A stretch of DNA of 6,259 nucleotides from an uncultured Neomegalonema sp. (GTDB lineage Bacteria > Pseudomonadota > Alphaproteobacteria > Rhodobacterales > Rhodobacteraceae): positions 1-6,259 of the forward strand of contig CALDZQ010000330.1 of the NCBI GenBank assembly GCA_937944035.1, written 5' to 3'. The notes under the pieces were generated by a model that was not told the DNA's origin, searched no databases, and worked only from the letters and a program-made list of their open reading frames with translations. Positions 5,955 through 6,259 of the stretch are shown here, piece by piece. Numbering within the stretch: position 1 is the first letter of the stretch; the number at the start of each line of letters is the position of its first letter. The position numbers and the translations under genes are program-made.

Positions 5955-6056
5955 CAAAACCCTTTGCACAGAAAAATGAGGAACCGTAATCGAAACCATG
6001 CGTTATCCAGCATCGTAGACACAGTTTCCGCCTGTCCAAAATCATTTTGTATCAAA

Positions 6057-6062
6057 AAGGGA
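6057..6062 (+). promoter_or_regulatory. Ribosome binding site of the lipoprotein gene
   Basis: AAGGGA ends 5 bases before the ATG at 6068 and fixes that codon as the likely start over an in-frame TTG at 6047. Confidence 0.6.
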
Positions 6063-6067
6063 CATTC

Positions 6068-6259
6068 ATGCCGTCCAATGCCATTATCGCCACGCTCGTT
6101 CTGGCCTTTGCCGTCGCAAGCTGCGCACCGGTCCAATATGTTGCCAAGCAAGAGGAAGCCGAGGCCGAGGCCGCGTTTCCGCCGGAAGGTGATATTCTGT
6201 CCGTCGGTGAACAGAAGGTTCATGCGGTGGTTCTTGGCAGCGGCCCCGATCTGGTACTG
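6068..6259 (+). CDS. Lipoprotein, probably an alpha/beta hydrolase; 3' end missing
   Basis: Sixty-four codons are visible before the window ends, with no stop. The protein opens with a lipoprotein signal peptide: a hydrophobic stretch (IIATLVLAFAV) followed by the lipobox VASC, placing the lipidated Cys at residue 19. A short Glu/Ala-rich linker (about 28-36) follows. The segment EQKVHAVVLGSGPDLVL (about 48-64) resembles the first strands of alpha/beta hydrolases, in which a stretch like VHYVxxGxGPPVVLIHG leads into the oxyanion loop; the HG would fall just past the window edge. The n-region oddly has no Lys or Arg when started at this ATG; starting at the TTG at 6047 would add one Lys, but the ribosome site favours the ATG. 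The gene is divergent from comEC, with 123 bases between them. Lipoprotein call is fairly firm; hydrolase call is tentative, and the catalytic residues are outside the window. Confidence 0.7.
   Translation, partial: MPSNAIIATLVLAFAVASCAPVQYVAKQEEAEAEAAFPPEGDILSVGEQKVHAVVLGSGPDLVL

Noticed and set aside
5945..6067. Promoters for comEC and the lipoprotein gene in their shared 123-base region
   Set aside because: Only poor matches were found (for example TGGACA with TACGAT at 15 bases on the minus strand), and no LexA-type GTTC-N7-GTTC box was seen, so no promoter is called.

Overview
The window looks like an ordinary stretch of chromosome from a GC-rich alphaproteobacterium, most likely Rhodobacterales (roseobacter or Paracoccaceae type). 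This is inferred from the gene families (a non-pyrrolysine MttB-type methyltransferase, HspQ, and a ComEC without a metallo-beta-lactamase domain but with a cysteine-containing tail), the codon use and the overall composition. No insertion sequence, phage gene, CRISPR array, tRNA or rRNA was seen. No stretch above about 150 bases lacks a gene.

Layout, left to right. The 3' part of an MttB-family methyltransferase gene runs off the left edge on the plus strand. It is followed by two hairpins, one probably a bidirectional terminator. A small gene for a single-span membrane protein then converges on it from the minus strand, with a pair of CGCTAGCG palindromes around its start codon. Next comes hspQ on the minus strand, with its own intrinsic terminator and a heat-shock-like promoter candidate. 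Divergent from hspQ, and sharing a 117-base promoter region, is an AEC-family permease on the plus strand. A membrane-anchored SLT-type lytic transglycosylase follows on the same strand; its best promoter would start the mRNA at or next to the start codon, giving a leaderless message. The transglycosylase overlaps tail to tail, by 14 bases, with a full-length comEC on the minus strand. Divergent from comEC, the right edge carries the start of a lipoprotein gene, probably an alpha/beta hydrolase.

The genes do not form one pathway. They are mostly separate transcription units covering methylamine or betaine-type demethylation, protein quality control, small-molecule export, cell-wall remodelling and DNA uptake. 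The transglycosylase next to comEC could hint at a link between wall opening and DNA uptake, but they are convergent and nothing in the sequence shows co-expression. I found no clear new system. The best leads are the leaderless transglycosylase start, the heat-shock promoter candidate of hspQ, the four-cysteine tail of ComEC, and the CTAGCG palindromes around the small membrane-protein gene.
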